In this document: positions 34,648 to 46,901 of the stretch, in pieces
Layout of the letters: each line of letters opens with the position of its first letter
Numbering within the stretch: the stretch's first letter is position 1
Source: Nocardiopsis prasina DSM 43845
GTDB lineage: Bacteria; Actinomycetota; Actinomycetes; Streptosporangiales; Streptosporangiaceae
Direction: 5' to 3'
Length of the DNA stretch: 64,000 nt
Assembly (NCBI RefSeq): GCF_000341265.1
Contig: NZ_ANAE01000161.1
Location: forward strand, 62,001 to 126,000
The notes under the pieces: model-generated
Databases searched by the model: none
Told to the model about the DNA's origin: nothing
What the model saw: only the letters and a program-made list of their open reading frames with translations
Translations under genes and position numbers: made by a program

Positions 34648-35032
34648 GACTGACTCCCCTTGGAATCCACCTGACCCACCAACCCAGCAGCGATTGTCGC
34701 ATCGACCATCTTGCCCGTAAAGCCTGGAGCGCACTCTCGGCGTGGCGGTATGTCGGACGTTCACCCCTTGCGGGCTGTGTCCGGTTTCGGTGGTGTTGGT
34801 AACCGGGTGACCGGAGGCCCGGAAAGAGTTTCTGTTCTGGTGCAGGTCAGGGCGGTCGGAGGGGGCGCGCTGGCGTGCGCTCGCGCCGGTGGAACAGTGC
34901 GGAGGGCGCGCTGTCGGGCTCCGGAGGAGGGTCGCCGATCCCTGGGGAGGGGCCACGGAGGGCCAGGTTCTTCGCCAGCCGAAGAGAGAGGTAGTGCAGG
35001 CCCGAAACCGTTACGGGAGCGCCGTGTGGTGT
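34648..35032. other. Noncoding stretch
   Basis: 385 bases between two minus-strand genes. It must hold the promoter of the small membrane-protein gene. I see no RNA gene, repeat or convincing ORF. Confidence 0.55.
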
Positions 35033-35275
35033 CTAGCGCTGTTCCGCGAAGGCCAGGGCGAGCACCTGGAGGTGCTGCCGAGCGATCCGCTCCACGAGGT
35101 CCGGCGTGGCCCGCCCGGTCACGTCCTGGGCGCCGTGTCTGGCCGCGTCCACGCACCGGGAGACGGTGGAGGTGTGGTGCACGTCGGAGAACTCCGACGA
35201 CAGGCGGTTGACGACGGGGCTGAAACGCGGGTCGCGGGTGGCCTGGGCGGTCGAGGGGGAGGTGTTCTCGGGCAT
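35033..35275 (-). CDS. Three-helix bundle dimerisation-domain protein
   Basis: 80 residues from ATG 35275, which follows AAGGAG. From residue 20 the sequence (VVNRLSSEFSDVHHTSTVSRCVDAARH...LVERIARQHLQVLA) resembles the three-helix dimerisation module found alone or fused to low-molecular-weight phosphatase or arsenate-reductase domains in actinobacteria. Here it stands alone. Role unknown. Confidence 0.7.
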   Translation of the reverse strand: MPENTSPSTAQATRDPRFSPVVNRLSSEFSDVHHTSTVSRCVDAARHGAQDVTGRATPDLVERIARQHLQVLALAFAEQR

Positions 35276-35702
35276 CTCACTCCTTGGGGGCTGCTGGGGC
35301 GGAACAGCACGGCGCGTGTGCGGTTCGGGGCTTTGGGTAGCCACTGGAGGGTTGCCGGAGTGCCGCGCCGGAAACGGGCGGCGACGTTCGGATATCAGTG
35401 GGCTGAGCCCCTTGTGGGGTGGTTTCGGTCTGGCATGTGCACCCGGTTACGGGTAGTCAGGAACCATCATCACTCTAATCTGTTACGTTCCAATCTCGAA
35501 ATGAATTCGGCTAATGCAACACCGTGTCGGTCGCCCGCTGACCAAGCTGGCTCCACCTGGAGTGACGCCTCGGGGCAAGGGCGCGTGATGGGACCAATGC
35601 CCGATTTTCGGGCGTTCATTCACCCCGGCTCTAAAAGAGCCGAAAAAGCGCCCGATCGGTGATCCGATCGGGCGCTGACACCTCGCAGTGCGGGGTTCTG
35701 GT
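35276..35702. other. Noncoding stretch with upp terminator
   Basis: 427 bases. Around 35460-35520 the DNA is unusually AT-rich for this region and probably holds the promoter of the preceding small gene. The upp terminator (35643-35676) lies at the right end. Confidence 0.6.
35643..35676 (-). terminator. Rho-independent terminator of upp
   Basis: A 13-bp perfect stem AGCGCCCGATCGG/CCGATCGGGCGCT with loop TGAT; on the minus strand it is followed by TTTTTCGG, a real T tract. Confidence 0.9.
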
Positions 35703-36356
35703 TCAGGAGCAGCCGTACAGACGGTCGCCCGCGTCACCCAGCCCCGGGAGGATGAAGCCGTTCTCGTTCAGGCGCTCGTCCACCGCCGCCGTCACCACGC
35801 GCAGGGTGGCGCCGTGGTCGTCGGGCAGGGTTTCGGTCAGCTTCTGCTCCACGGCGACCAGGCCCTCGGGCGCCACCAGCAGGCAGATCGCGGTGATGTG
35901 GTCGGCGCCGCGGTCCACGAGAAGCTTGAGCGCCGCCGCCAGGGTTCCGCCCGTGGCCAGCATCGGGTCCAGCACGTAGCACTGGCGCCCCGAGAGGTCC
36001 TGCGGGAGACGGTCGGCGTACGTGGCGGGCTGGAGGGTCTCCTCGTCGCGCGCCATGCCGAGGAACCCGACCTCGGCCGTGGGCAGAAGACGGGTCATGC
36101 CGTCGAGCATGCCGAGCCCGGCGCGCAGGATCGGAACGACCAGGGGCGTGGGACGCGTCAGCTGGGTGCCGGTGGCCTCCACGAGTGGCGTCTGGATGGT
36201 GACCTCTGTCACGCGGACGTCCCGCGTCGCTTCGTAGGCGAGCAGGGTGACCAGCTCGTCCGTCAGCCGCCGGAAGGTCGGTGAGTCGGTCCGCACGTCG
36301 CGCAGGGTGGTCAGCTTGTGCGCGACCAAGGGGTGGTCGACGACCAGGGTTTCCAA
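35703..36356 (-). CDS. upp: Uracil phosphoribosyltransferase
   Basis: Salvage enzyme: uracil plus PRPP gives UMP. 217 residues from the TTG at 36356 (GGAG six bases upstream); this start gives the family N-terminus [19 protein letters not shown]. Motifs: [13 protein letters not shown], the PRPP loop [10 protein letters not shown] and the uracil-binding C-terminus ([18 protein letters not shown]). Monocistronic with a strong terminator. Confidence 0.94.
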   Translation of the reverse strand: METLVVDHPLVAHKLTTLRDVRTDSPTFRRLTDELVTLLAYEATRDVRVTEVTIQTPLVEATGTQLTRPTPLVVPILRAGLGMLDGMTRLLPTAEVGFLGMARDEETLQPATYADRLPQDLSGRQCYVLDPMLATGGTLAAALKLLVDRGADHITAICLLVAPEGLVAVEQKLTETLPDDHGATLRVVTAAVDERLNENGFILPGLGDAGDRLYGCS

Positions 36357-36680
36357 AGCGTTCTCCGGGTGAGCTGGGATAACGGGACGGTGGATGGGGA
36401 GAGGGGCCAGCCCGAGTCTAACCGCGCGTATCACCCGAACCAGGGCTCCCAGTGGCCCCCGACGCCCCCGCCGCGCTCCCTCGGTGGCGTCGGGTGGGAA
36501 ACAGGAGCACACGGGTTCGGTCACGGGGGCGCGGGGGACCCGTCTCTCGTGAGAGCGTTAGGGCGTTCTACGGCGGACGTGGGGCCACGGCGCAGTGAGG
36601 GTGATCGTTACCATGGCACTCGCACGGGCGGGCCGGGCGCCACTCGTCCGCACCGAAACACCGTCCGGGTTGGGGTGACG
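36357..36680. other. Divergent region upp / tadA cluster
   Basis: 324 bases containing the promoters of upp and of the tadA-associated genes. No further element is recognised. Confidence 0.5.
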
Positions 36681-37181
36681 ATGACAGTGCTCGATCATGG
36701 TGACGACGACTCGGGTGACTTCGCGGCCGTCGCGTACAGGGAAGAGGAGTACTGGGATGTCGACCTCCTCCCCGTCGCGCTGACACACGATCTCAAGGGG
36801 CTCATCCACGCCCTGCGCCAACAACCGAGCATCAGCGGCTCCCTCGGGCTGGTGTCGGTGGGCGACGACTTCTTCATCATCGTCCGGGTGTACGGCGAGG
36901 AGGTCTCCCTCTTCCTGTCCGACGTGACCGCCTCGGTCGACTGGCAGGTCGCCCGGGACGCCCTGGACTACCTGGACATCGACCTCCCGGAGGACGACGA
37001 CCTCGACCAGGTCCTGCCCGCGGGCGACCTCTCCGTGGTCGCGGACCTGGGCCTGGACGAGATGGAACTGGGCGCCCTCGCGGGTGATCTGGACCTGTAT
37101 CCGGACGAGGTGCTCGCGAGCGTGTCCGAACGGCTGGGATTCGCCCAGGCCTTCCAGCGTGTCCTGGACGGTATGGGGTAG
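36681..37181 (+). CDS. tRNA adenosine deaminase-associated protein, copy 1
   Basis: 166 residues, acidic. Pattern of the actinobacterial TIGR03941-like family found next to tadA: EEYWDVDLLPVALTHDLKGLIHALRQQP, then GDDFFIIVRVYGEEVSLFLSDVTASVDW, then a C-terminal helix pair ending LASVSERLGFAQAFQRVLD. ATG 36681 is used; a GTG two codons upstream is possible. Its role beside the deaminase is not established. It is 45 bases upstream of a second, diverged member. Confidence 0.8.
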   Translation: MTVLDHGDDDSGDFAAVAYREEEYWDVDLLPVALTHDLKGLIHALRQQPSISGSLGLVSVGDDFFIIVRVYGEEVSLFLSDVTASVDWQVARDALDYLDIDLPEDDDLDQVLPAGDLSVVADLGLDEMELGALAGDLDLYPDEVLASVSERLGFAQAFQRVLDGMG

Positions 37182-37226
37182 GGCACGCCGGGAAGACCAC
37201 CAGGGTAGAGATCAGGAGGGCACGCG

Positions 37227-37715
37227 GTGTCGACCTTCGCAGCTGTCTTCGCGCCGAACGGCAGGACATGGCGGGGTACTGAGGTCGATCTCGGTGACGT
37301 GGATGCCATCGACGACATCACCGACCTCATGCTGGACCTCGCCACGGACTGGGGCAGCGAGCTGACCCTTCTGTTCGTGGACGCGGACGACGAGTGGTTC
37401 GCCGTCGTTCGGCTGGACGATTCGGACCCGGACCCGAGGGTCTACCTCTCGGACGGGCGGGTGGTGCACGACCACCCGCTGGCCGGAGTGCTCTCCGAGG
37501 CCGGGGGGCTCGGCTCCTCGCAGCCCGTCGAGAGCGCTGGAGCCCGCCCCGACCCCAGGCCGGACGGTGACGGGCAGCTCCTCACCGACCTCGGCGTCCC
37601 CGAGGACGAACTCGCCGACCTGTCCGTGGGCGGCGGCGTGCTGCCCGGTGACGTGATCGCGATCGTCGCGGAGCGCTCGGGGTTCACCGACGTCCTCGAC
37701 TCGTTGAGGCCGTGA
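37227..37715 (+). CDS. tRNA adenosine deaminase-associated protein, copy 2
   Basis: 162 residues with GTG start. The core DDEWFAVVRLDDSDPDPRVYLSDGRVVHDHPLAGVL aligns by eye with GDDFFIIVRVYGEEVSLFLSDV of the preceding gene, and both end in an ERSGF/ERLGF helix, so the two are paralogues. A disordered Pro/Gly/Asp stretch lies in the middle. It ends four bases before tadA, so cotranscription with the deaminase is very likely. Confidence 0.8.
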   Translation: MSTFAAVFAPNGRTWRGTEVDLGDVDAIDDITDLMLDLATDWGSELTLLFVDADDEWFAVVRLDDSDPDPRVYLSDGRVVHDHPLAGVLSEAGGLGSSQPVESAGARPDPRPDGDGQLLTDLGVPEDELADLSVGGGVLPGDVIAIVAERSGFTDVLDSLRP

Positions 37716-37719
37716 CGGA

Positions 37720-38217
37720 ATGACCGGCCTGCCCGAGCTCGACCGGGCCGCGGTCGACGAGGCGATGCTCGCCGCCCTGGCCGAGGCCGAGCGGGCCCTG
37801 GCCACCGACGACGTTCCGGTCGGTGCCGTGGTGCTCGGTCCGGACGGGGCCGTACTCGGCCGGGGACACAACGAGCGTGAGGCCACCGGGGACCCGACCG
37901 GGCACGCCGAGGTGCTGGCTCTGCGCGCCGCGGCCGAGGCGCACGGCGAGTGGCGCCTGTCCGGGTGCACCCTGGTGGTCACCCTGGAGCCCTGCGTGAT
38001 GTGCGCCGGGGCCACGGTGCTCTCCCGGGTGGACCGGCTGGTCTACGGGGCGCGCGACAGGAAGGCCGGAGCGGTGGGATCGATGTGGGACCTGGTCCGG
38101 GACCCGCGCCAGAACCACCGCCCGGAAGTCGTTCCACCCGATCTGATCAGCCGGGACGTCGCCGACCGCTGCTCGGATCTGCTGATTCGGTTTTTCGCAC
38201 GGCGCCGAATCCGGTAG
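37720..38217 (+). CDS. tadA: tRNA-specific adenosine deaminase
   Basis: Converts A34 to inosine in tRNA-Arg(ACG). 165 residues with the zinc deaminase motifs HAE (His62, Glu64) and PCVMC (Cys92, Cys95), and the family sequence VPVGAVV and GHNERE. Third gene of the cluster; directly followed by a tRNA-Ser gene, whose -10 element overlaps its stop. Confidence 0.94.
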   Translation: MTGLPELDRAAVDEAMLAALAEAERALATDDVPVGAVVLGPDGAVLGRGHNEREATGDPTGHAEVLALRAAAEAHGEWRLSGCTLVVTLEPCVMCAGATVLSRVDRLVYGARDRKAGAVGSMWDLVRDPRQNHRPEVVPPDLISRDVADRCSDLLIRFFARRRIR

Positions 38218-38220
38218 AGT
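38215..38220 (+). promoter_or_regulatory. -10 element of tRNA-Ser(CGA)
   Basis: TAGAGT overlapping the tadA stop codon, eight bases before the tRNA. No strong -35 is seen. Confidence 0.45.
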
Positions 38221-38227
38221 ACCTCTC

Positions 38228-38315
38228 GGTGGATTCGCCTAGTGGCCGATGGCGCCCGCCTCGAAAGCGGGTAAGGGGCAACCCTTCGAGGGTTCAAATC
38301 CCTCATCCACCGCCA
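38228..38315 (+). tRNA. tRNA-Ser (anticodon CGA)
   Basis: 88 bases with encoded CCA. Acceptor GGTGGAT/ATCCACC, anticodon stem CCCGC/GCGGG with loop CTCGAAA, long variable arm (AAGGGGCAACCCTT) typical of serine tRNAs, T loop GTTCAAATC. Reads UCG codons. Confidence 0.96.
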
Positions 38316-38318
38316 CCA

Positions 38319-38349
38319 GCCGCCCCCGGCACAGCCGGGGGCGGCTTTT
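38319..38349 (+). terminator. Terminator of tRNA-Ser(CGA)
   Basis: GCCGCCCCCGGC and GCCGGGGGCGGC form a perfect 12-bp stem with loop ACA and a TTTT tail, four bases after the CCA end. Confidence 0.9.
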
Positions 38350-38583
38350 CGTGCGCCCGGGGTCGTCGGACGAACCGCTCGATTCCGCCTGGCGACCGAT
38401 CGGCCCCGCACATGAGCCCTTTGAGGAGTGGGAGGCAGGGGGGGCGCACCCCCGTGGCCGACAGGGCCGCTCCGCGCTCTGTTGGCGGCTTCCCACGTAC
38501 CGGCGCGGGGGCCACACCCTCAGCGCGCGGCTCCGGTCCGCCGAAGCCACGGCGGTCCTGCCCGGCGGTCCGCACGACCCTCG

Positions 38584-39138
38584 TCAGGGTCCGGATGCCG
38601 GGTCGGTATCGGCCAGGTCGGCGATGGCCCCGTCCAGCCAGTTCACCCAGAAGAGTTCGAGGTCGACACCGCCCTGGAGCACCAGGCCCTGGACCCGGTC
38701 CCGCTCGGTCCCGTGCCCGCGCGCGGAGTCGCGCCGCTGGAACTCCCGGTACTCCGCCAGACGGGCGGCGTGGAGTTCACGGTGGCGGCGCAGCTCCTCG
38801 ACCAGGGCGTCGCCCACCTCCACGACCCCCGCCGCGCGCAGGCGCAGCATCAGGGGGTCGCGCAGGGCGCGCGGTTCCTCCCGCTCACCGACCCAGCGCG
38901 ACAGCTCCTCCCGACCCGGGGCCAGCACCTCGTACTCCTTGCGCTGGCCCCGGGTGGGCGAGTCCGTCGGCAGCGCCCGGATGAACCCCGCCTTCTCCAG
39001 CTTGCCCAGCTCCCGGTAGATCTGCTGGTGGGTGGCGGACCAGAAGTACCCGATGGAGCGGTCGAACCGCCGGGTGAGTTCCAGTCCCGAGGAGGGCTTC
39101 TCCAGCAGGGCGATCAGGATCGCGTGGGGGAGGGACAT
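38584..39138 (-). CDS. PadR-family transcriptional regulator
   Basis: 184 residues. Winged-helix PadR domain at 1-80 (LPHAILIALLEKPSSGLELTRRFDRSIGYFWSATHQQIYRELGKLEKAGFI region) followed by the long C-terminal dimerisation helices of PadR subfamily 2. It ends the transcript of the fadH-like gene (gap 23 bases). A TGCAAC-AA-GTTGCA dyad upstream of fadH is the likely target, giving autoregulation. Ligand unknown. Confidence 0.87.
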   Translation of the reverse strand: MSLPHAILIALLEKPSSGLELTRRFDRSIGYFWSATHQQIYRELGKLEKAGFIRALPTDSPTRGQRKEYEVLAPGREELSRWVGEREEPRALRDPLMLRLRAAGVVEVGDALVEELRRHRELHAARLAEYREFQRRDSARGHGTERDRVQGLVLQGGVDLELFWVNWLDGAIADLADTDPASGP

Positions 39139-39161
39139 GAGCGCATTCTAGGTAGGGGCCC

Positions 39162-42067
<2,906 letters not shown>

Positions 42068-42285
42068 GTCCCGCACCTTTCCTGGGTGTCAGCGAACAAT
42101 ACTCAAGAAAACGACTATTCACCTTGTTCACCACCCAGGTTCGGATCAACCCCTCGAACCGGTCCTGATTCGGCATGGCCGCGACCACGAGCGTGGCGTT
42201 GCGGCACTTACGGCCGGGGCGCTCCTAGCGTGGTCCGGGGGCGACACGTCCGGCCCCTGGTCGCGCCGTCCCGGGAGGGTCCGTC

Positions 42286-44025
42286 TTGAGCAGGAACACC
42301 GTCGCCGAACAGCTCGTCCGAACACTGGTCTCGGTGGGGGTGACCCGCATCTACGGGGTCGTGGGCGACAGCCTCAACCCGGTGGTGGACGCGGTCCACA
42401 CCACCGACGGCATCGAGTGGGTGCACGTCCGCAACGAGGAGGCCGCCGCCTTCGCGGCCGCGGCCCAGGCCCAGATCGACGGGAAGCTCGCCGTGTGCGC
42501 CGGGTCCTGCGGCCCCGGCAACACCCACCTCGTGCAGGGGCTCTACGACGCCCAGCGCAGCGGAGCTCCCGTACTCGCGCTGGCCTCCCACATCCCGTCG
42601 CACCAGATCGGCACCGGTTTCTTCCAGGAGACCCACCCCGAGCGGCTCTTCAGCGACGTCACCGAGTTCCGCGAACTGGTCTCCCACCCCGACCAGATGC
42701 CCCGCCTGGCGCGGATCGCCGTCCAGCACGCACTGGGCACCCCGGGCGTGGCCGTCCTCGTCCTGCCCGGCGACGTCGCCGGGCAGAGGGCCACCGGTCC
42801 CGCCGACACCAGCCCCGTCACCGCCGGTCGGGCCACCCCCTGGCCAAGCGAGGACGACGTGCGGGAGCTGGCCCGTCGGATCAACGAGGCGGACACCGTC
42901 GCCCTGTTCTGTGGCGCCGGGGTGCGCGACGCCCACGAGGAGGTCATGACCCTCGCCGAGCGGGTCAAGTCCCCGGTGGGCCACACCCTGCGCGGCAAGG
43001 AGTGGATCCAGTACGACAACCCTTACGACGTCGGCATGATCGGCCTCCTCGGCTACGGGGCCTGCTACGACGCCCTCCAGGAAGCCGACCTCACGGTGCT
43101 GCTCGGCTGCGACTTCCCCTACGACGACTTCCTGCCCAAGGACAACGTGGTCCAGGTGGACCACGACCCGCGCCGGCTCGGCCGCCGCGTCCCGCTCAGG
43201 CTCGGCGTGCAGGGGGACGTCGCCGCGACCCTGCGCGCCCTGCGCCCCTCGGTCCGGCCGAAGGAGGACGACACCTTCCTGCGCGACGTCCTGCGCCGTC
43301 ACGAGCGCGCCCTGACCAAGGTCGTGGACGCCTACACGAAGAACATCGAGCGCCACACCCCGATCCACCCCGAGTACGTGGCGAGCGTCCTCGACGCCCT
43401 GGCGCCGGACGACACCGTCTTCACCGTCGACACCGGCATGAACAACGTGTGGGCGGCCCGCTACCTCACCCCGAACGGCCGCCGCCGGGTGATCGGCTCC
43501 TTCACCCACGGCACCATGGCCAACGCCCTGCCGCACGCCATCGGCGCCGCCTACGCCGCGCCGGACCGCAAGGTCGTCTCGCTGTCCGGGGACGGCGGCC
43601 TGAGCATGCTCCTCGGCGAGCTCATCACCGTGCAGCAGCACGACCTGCCGATCACGACGGTGGTGTTCAACAACTCCTCGCTCGGCATGGTGCGGCTGGA
43701 GATGATGGTCGACGGGATGCCCGCCTTCGAGACCGACCACGCTCCGGTCGACTACGCGAGGATCGCCGAGGCCATGGGCATGCGGGCGATCCGGGTGGAG
43801 GACCCCCGGGAGGTCCACGACGCCCTGCGCGACGCCCTGGCCGCCCACGCGCCCGTGCTGGTGGACGTGGTCACCGACCCCAACGCGCTGTCGATGCCCT
43901 CCCGGATCACCGCCGAGCAGGTCACCGGCTTCGCCCTGTCGGCGGGCCGCACGGTTTTGCGCGGCGGAGTGGGTTCGATGATCGACCTCGCCCGTTCCAA
44001 CCTGCGCAACATCCCCCGGCCGTAG
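42286..44025 (+). CDS. poxB: Thiamine-diphosphate-dependent pyruvate oxidase (quinone type)
   Basis: 579 residues with TTG start behind GGGAGGG. TPP enzyme layout: PYR domain with the catalytic Glu in RNEEAAAFAAAAQA (51/52), central domain, and PP domain with GDGGLSML...VVFNN. Overall it reads as PoxB/pyruvate dehydrogenase (quinone), which decarboxylates pyruvate to acetate and passes electrons to the quinone pool; the C-terminal 25 residues (TVLRGGVGSMIDLARSNLRN) could be the membrane-binding helix. Acetolactate synthase is a less likely alternative. Confidence 0.87.
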   Translation: MSRNTVAEQLVRTLVSVGVTRIYGVVGDSLNPVVDAVHTTDGIEWVHVRNEEAAAFAAAAQAQIDGKLAVCAGSCGPGNTHLVQGLYDAQRSGAPVLALASHIPSHQIGTGFFQETHPERLFSDVTEFRELVSHPDQMPRLARIAVQHALGTPGVAVLVLPGDVAGQRATGPADTSPVTAGRATPWPSEDDVRELARRINEADTVALFCGAGVRDAHEEVMTLAERVKSPVGHTLRGKEWIQYDNPYDVGMIGLLGYGACYDALQEADLTVLLGCDFPYDDFLPKDNVVQVDHDPRRLGRRVPLRLGVQGDVAATLRALRPSVRPKEDDTFLRDVLRRHERALTKVVDAYTKNIERHTPIHPEYVASVLDALAPDDTVFTVDTGMNNVWAARYLTPNGRRRVIGSFTHGTMANALPHAIGAAYAAPDRKVVSLSGDGGLSMLLGELITVQQHDLPITTVVFNNSSLGMVRLEMMVDGMPAFETDHAPVDYARIAEAMGMRAIRVEDPREVHDALRDALAAHAPVLVDVVTDPNALSMPSRITAEQVTGFALSAGRTVLRGGVGSMIDLARSNLRNIPRP

Positions 44026-44046
44026 CCGGTCCGTCCACGGTCGGCT

Positions 44047-44054
44047 TGTCGACA
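44047..44054. repeat. TGTCGACA dispersed repeat
   Basis: Octamer 22 bases after the poxB stop, context CTTGTCGACATGTCTC. Confidence 0.5.
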
Positions 44055-44240
44055 TGTCTCCGAGCTGGCCAGGCCGTGCCGTTCGACGGGTTCGACCCGA
44101 TGGGCGCGATCGCACCGTTCGAGGTCCTGTACGTGAGCGGGGCCTCGAACGGTGGCGCACTCAGGGTGGAACGGGTCTGCCCCGCCTGCCAGTGCCGGAC
44201 CGTTGCCCCGCGCGTGCACTGAGCTGGGCCCGGGAACGAC

Positions 44241-44274
44241 GAAGGCCCCGACCGGTCTCCCGGTCGGGGCCTTC
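44241..44274 (-). terminator. Terminator of tRNA-Ser(GGA)
   Basis: GAAGGCCCCGACCGG and CCGGTCGGGGCCTTC form a perfect 15-bp stem with loop TCTC, eight bases beyond the tRNA 3' end. It may also stop transcription from poxB on the other strand. Confidence 0.88.
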
Positions 44275-44281
44275 GCTCCTG

Positions 44282-44369
44282 TGGCGGAGGATAGGGGATT
44301 CGAACCCCTGAGAGGTTGCCCTCAACACGCTTTCCAAGCGTGCGCCCTAGGCCACTAGGCGAATCCTCC
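44282..44369 (-). tRNA. tRNA-Ser (anticodon GGA)
   Basis: 88 bases with encoded CCA; acceptor GGAGGAT/ATCCTCC, anticodon stem CACGC/GCGTG with loop TTGGAAA, long variable arm and T loop GTTCGAATC. Reads UCC and UCU codons. Confidence 0.96.
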
Positions 44370-44444
44370 GTGGATAACTCTACAGGCTTCACGGCAGTGC
44401 TTCGAACGGGTTCCGAACCCTCCGGGGAGGGGGGTCGGCGCGGG

Positions 44445-44472
44445 TTGCGGGGGTCCCTGGTTCGGATACACT
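44445..44472 (+). promoter_or_regulatory. Promoter of the SRP RNA gene
   Basis: TTGCGG (44445-44450), 16-base spacer, TACACT (44467-44472), start near 44479. Confidence 0.55.
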
Positions 44473-44478
44473 CGTGGG

Positions 44479-44570
44479 CAGACCCCTCGTGCGGCGTCAC
44501 CCTATGAACCTCCCCAGGGCCGGAAGGCAGCAAGGATAAGTGGGCTCTGGCGGGTGCGCGGGGGGTCCTT
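44479..44570 (+). ncRNA. ffs: Small SRP RNA (4.5S type)
   Basis: Contains the invariant SRP domain IV tip, GGCCGGAAGGCAGCAAGGAT (around 44519-44538), with the asymmetric and symmetric loops that bind Ffh. Outer arms GACCCC near 44481 and GGGGTC near 44563 close the rod. A short hairpin form of about 90 nt, as in other high-GC actinobacteria. Ends are estimated from pairing. Confidence 0.93.
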
Positions 44571-44694
44571 TCTTGTTTCCGGGGGTACCTCGCCCCGGCG
44601 CCGCCCCCTTCCCGGTTTCCCCGACCAGGCGCGAGTTGTCACCGCCAACGGGTTGAATGGGACCGAGGCAGGGACACAGGGGAGTGATCACACC

Positions 44695-46893
44695 GTGAGC
44701 ATCGCGCTGTACCGCAAGTACCGTCCAGCGACGTTCGGTGAGGTGCGCGGTCAGGAACACGTGACCGACCCGCTGCGCCAGGCGTTGCGCAGCGGACGCA
44801 TCAACCACGCCTATCTGTTCAGCGGCCCGCGCGGCTGCGGCAAGACCACCAGCGCGCGCATCCTCGCCCGTTCCCTCAACTGCGAGCAGGGCCCCACCCC
44901 CGACCCGTGCGGCACCTGTGACTCCTGTGTGGCGCTCGCCCCCGACGGCGGCGGCAGCATCGACGTGATCGAGATCGACGCCGCCTCCCACGGTGGTGTC
45001 GACGACGCCCGTGACCTGCGCGAACGTGCGTTCTTCTCGCCGGTGAACTCGCGGTACAAGATCTACATCATCGACGAGGCGCACATGGTGACCCGCGAGG
45101 GTTTCAACGCGCTCCTCAAGCTGGTGGAGGAACCCCCGCCGCACCTGAAGTTCGTGTTCGCCACGACCGAACCCGAGAAGGTCATCGGCACGATCCGCTC
45201 GCGGACCCACCACTACCCCTTCCGGCTCATCCCGCCGAGCACCCTCAAGGAACTCATGGAGGACCTCCTCAAGCAGGAGGAGGTCTCCTACGACCCGTCC
45301 GCACTGCCCCTGGTCGTGCGCGCGGGCGCGGGTTCGGCCCGTGACACCCTCTCGGTCCTGGACCAGCTCATCGCCGGTTCGGACGAGGGCGGCATCACCC
45401 GTGAGGGCGCCGTCTCCCTGCTCGGCTACACCGACTCCAGCCTGCTCGGCGAGATGGTCGACTCCCTGGGCGCCCGCGACGGGGCCGCCGCGTTCGGCCT
45501 GGTGGACCGGGTCGTGGAGGGCGGGCATGATCCGCGCCGCTTCACCACGGACCTGCTGGAGCGCTTCCGCGACCTCGTGGTCCTGGCCGCCGTCCCGGAT
45601 GCCCTGGACAAGGGCCTGGTGAACGTCTCCCCGGAGTCCGTGGAGCAGATGAAGGACCAGGCCGCCCGGCTGGGACCGGCCACGCTGTCCCGGGCCGCCG
45701 AGATCCTCAACCAGGGGCTGACCGAGATGCGCGGCGCGACCGCGCCCCGGTTGCTGCTGGAACTCATGTGCTCGCGCATCCTGCTGCCCGCCACCGACGG
45801 CGACCAGGGCACGGCGCTGCTGGCCCGGCTGGAGCAGATGGAGCGCCGGATGGCCTCCGGCGCGGTGGCCCCGGCCGCTCCCGCCCCGGCCGCTCCCGCT
45901 CCGGTGGCGCCCGCCCCGGCTCCGACCCCGGCACCCGCGCCGCAGGCCGCACCCGAGCCTGCCCCTCCGGTACCCGCGCGCCCCAGCGCCCCCGAACCCG
46001 CTCCGAGCCCCGCGCCCGAGCCCGCTCCGAGCCCGGCTCCGAAACCCGCGTCGGGTGAGCCCGCGGGCTGGGACGCCCCGCCGCGCAGCGCTCCCGAACC
46101 CCAGCGGCGGCAGGCCCCCGCCGCAGGTGGTGGCGGCGCGCTCGACCTGGGTCGGGTCCAGGGTGCCTGGCCCCAGATCCTGGAGGCGGTCAAGGGCCGC
46201 CGCCGGTTCACCTGGATGGTGCTGACCGGCGGCGACGTCCAACCGGTCGGGGTCGAGGGCAACAGCGTGCTGCTGCGCTTCAACAAGCCGAACGAGGCCA
46301 AGGGGTTCAGCAACAGCGGCAGCGACCAGGTGGTGGCCGGTGCCATCCAGCAGGTCCTCGGGATCGAGGTCCGGGTGGCCCCCGCCAGCGGCGGGGCGCA
46401 GGCCGCCCCCCAGCGTCGACCCGAACCCGCCCCGGCGCCCGCACCGCAGGCCGCCGGTGAGCCCGGGGGCTGGGACGCGCCTGCCGCGCGGCCCGAACCG
46501 GCTCCGGCTCCGGCTCCCGCGCCGGAGTCACCGCGCCCCGAGGCGACGGCGAGCCCCGCGGGTCCGTCCCCGGACCGCATCGTCACCGGGCTCCAGGAGC
46601 CGCCGCCCGACCCCTACGAGGACGGCGCCTCCGCGCCGCCGCCCGACGACGGCGGGTTCGGTCGGCCCGCGCAGCGCGCTCCGGAGCCGAAGGCGCCCGA
46701 GCCGGGCCCCCCGGCGTCCGGTGGCTCCGGAGCCACCGCTCCGAGTCGGCCCCAAGGCGCCACCGCGGCCGGTCCGGGCACGGGTTCGGGCCCTGCGGCC
46801 GGTTCGGGATCGGCGGGTGGCGGCGCCGGGCTCATCGAGACCGAGCTCGGCGGCAAGCTGCTTGAGGAGATCGAGCACGGCGCTGCGGGATAA
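44695..46893 (+). CDS. dnaX: DNA polymerase III subunits gamma/tau
   Basis: 732 residues. Clamp-loader ATPase: Walker A GPRGCGKTTS, zinc module C-x8-C-x2-C-x2-C (CEQGPTPDPCGTCDSC), DEAH-type IIDEAHMVT and sensor 1 FATTEPEKVI. Residues 380 onward are a Pro/Ala-rich linker, a globular tau-type domain (LGRVQGAWPQILEAVKGRRRFTWMVL) and a second disordered Pro-rich tail. GTG 44695 gives the family start SIALYRKYRP. No slippery heptamer for a gamma-specific frameshift was noticed. It is convergent with tetR, eight bases apart. Confidence 0.94.
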   Translation: MSIALYRKYRPATFGEVRGQEHVTDPLRQALRSGRINHAYLFSGPRGCGKTTSARILARSLNCEQGPTPDPCGTCDSCVALAPDGGGSIDVIEIDAASHGGVDDARDLRERAFFSPVNSRYKIYIIDEAHMVTREGFNALLKLVEEPPPHLKFVFATTEPEKVIGTIRSRTHHYPFRLIPPSTLKELMEDLLKQEEVSYDPSALPLVVRAGAGSARDTLSVLDQLIAGSDEGGITREGAVSLLGYTDSSLLGEMVDSLGARDGAAAFGLVDRVVEGGHDPRRFTTDLLERFRDLVVLAAVPDALDKGLVNVSPESVEQMKDQAARLGPATLSRAAEILNQGLTEMRGATAPRLLLELMCSRILLPATDGDQGTALLARLEQMERRMASGAVAPAAPAPAAPAPVAPAPAPTPAPAPQAAPEPAPPVPARPSAPEPAPSPAPEPAPSPAPKPASGEPAGWDAPPRSAPEPQRRQAPAAGGGGALDLGRVQGAWPQILEAVKGRRRFTWMVLTGGDVQPVGVEGNSVLLRFNKPNEAKGFSNSGSDQVVAGAIQQVLGIEVRVAPASGGAQAAPQRRPEPAPAPAPQAAGEPGGWDAPAARPEPAPAPAPAPESPRPEATASPAGPSPDRIVTGLQEPPPDPYEDGASAPPPDDGGFGRPAQRAPEPKAPEPGPPASGGSGATAPSRPQGATAAGPGTGSGPAAGSGSAGGGAGLIETELGGKLLEEIEHGAAG

Positions 46894-46901
46894 CCGGCAG
46901 G

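Noticed and set aside
44695-46893. Programmed frameshift in dnaX making a gamma subunit
   Set aside because: No A-rich slippery heptamer with a following hairpin was noticed; the gene reads through as tau.
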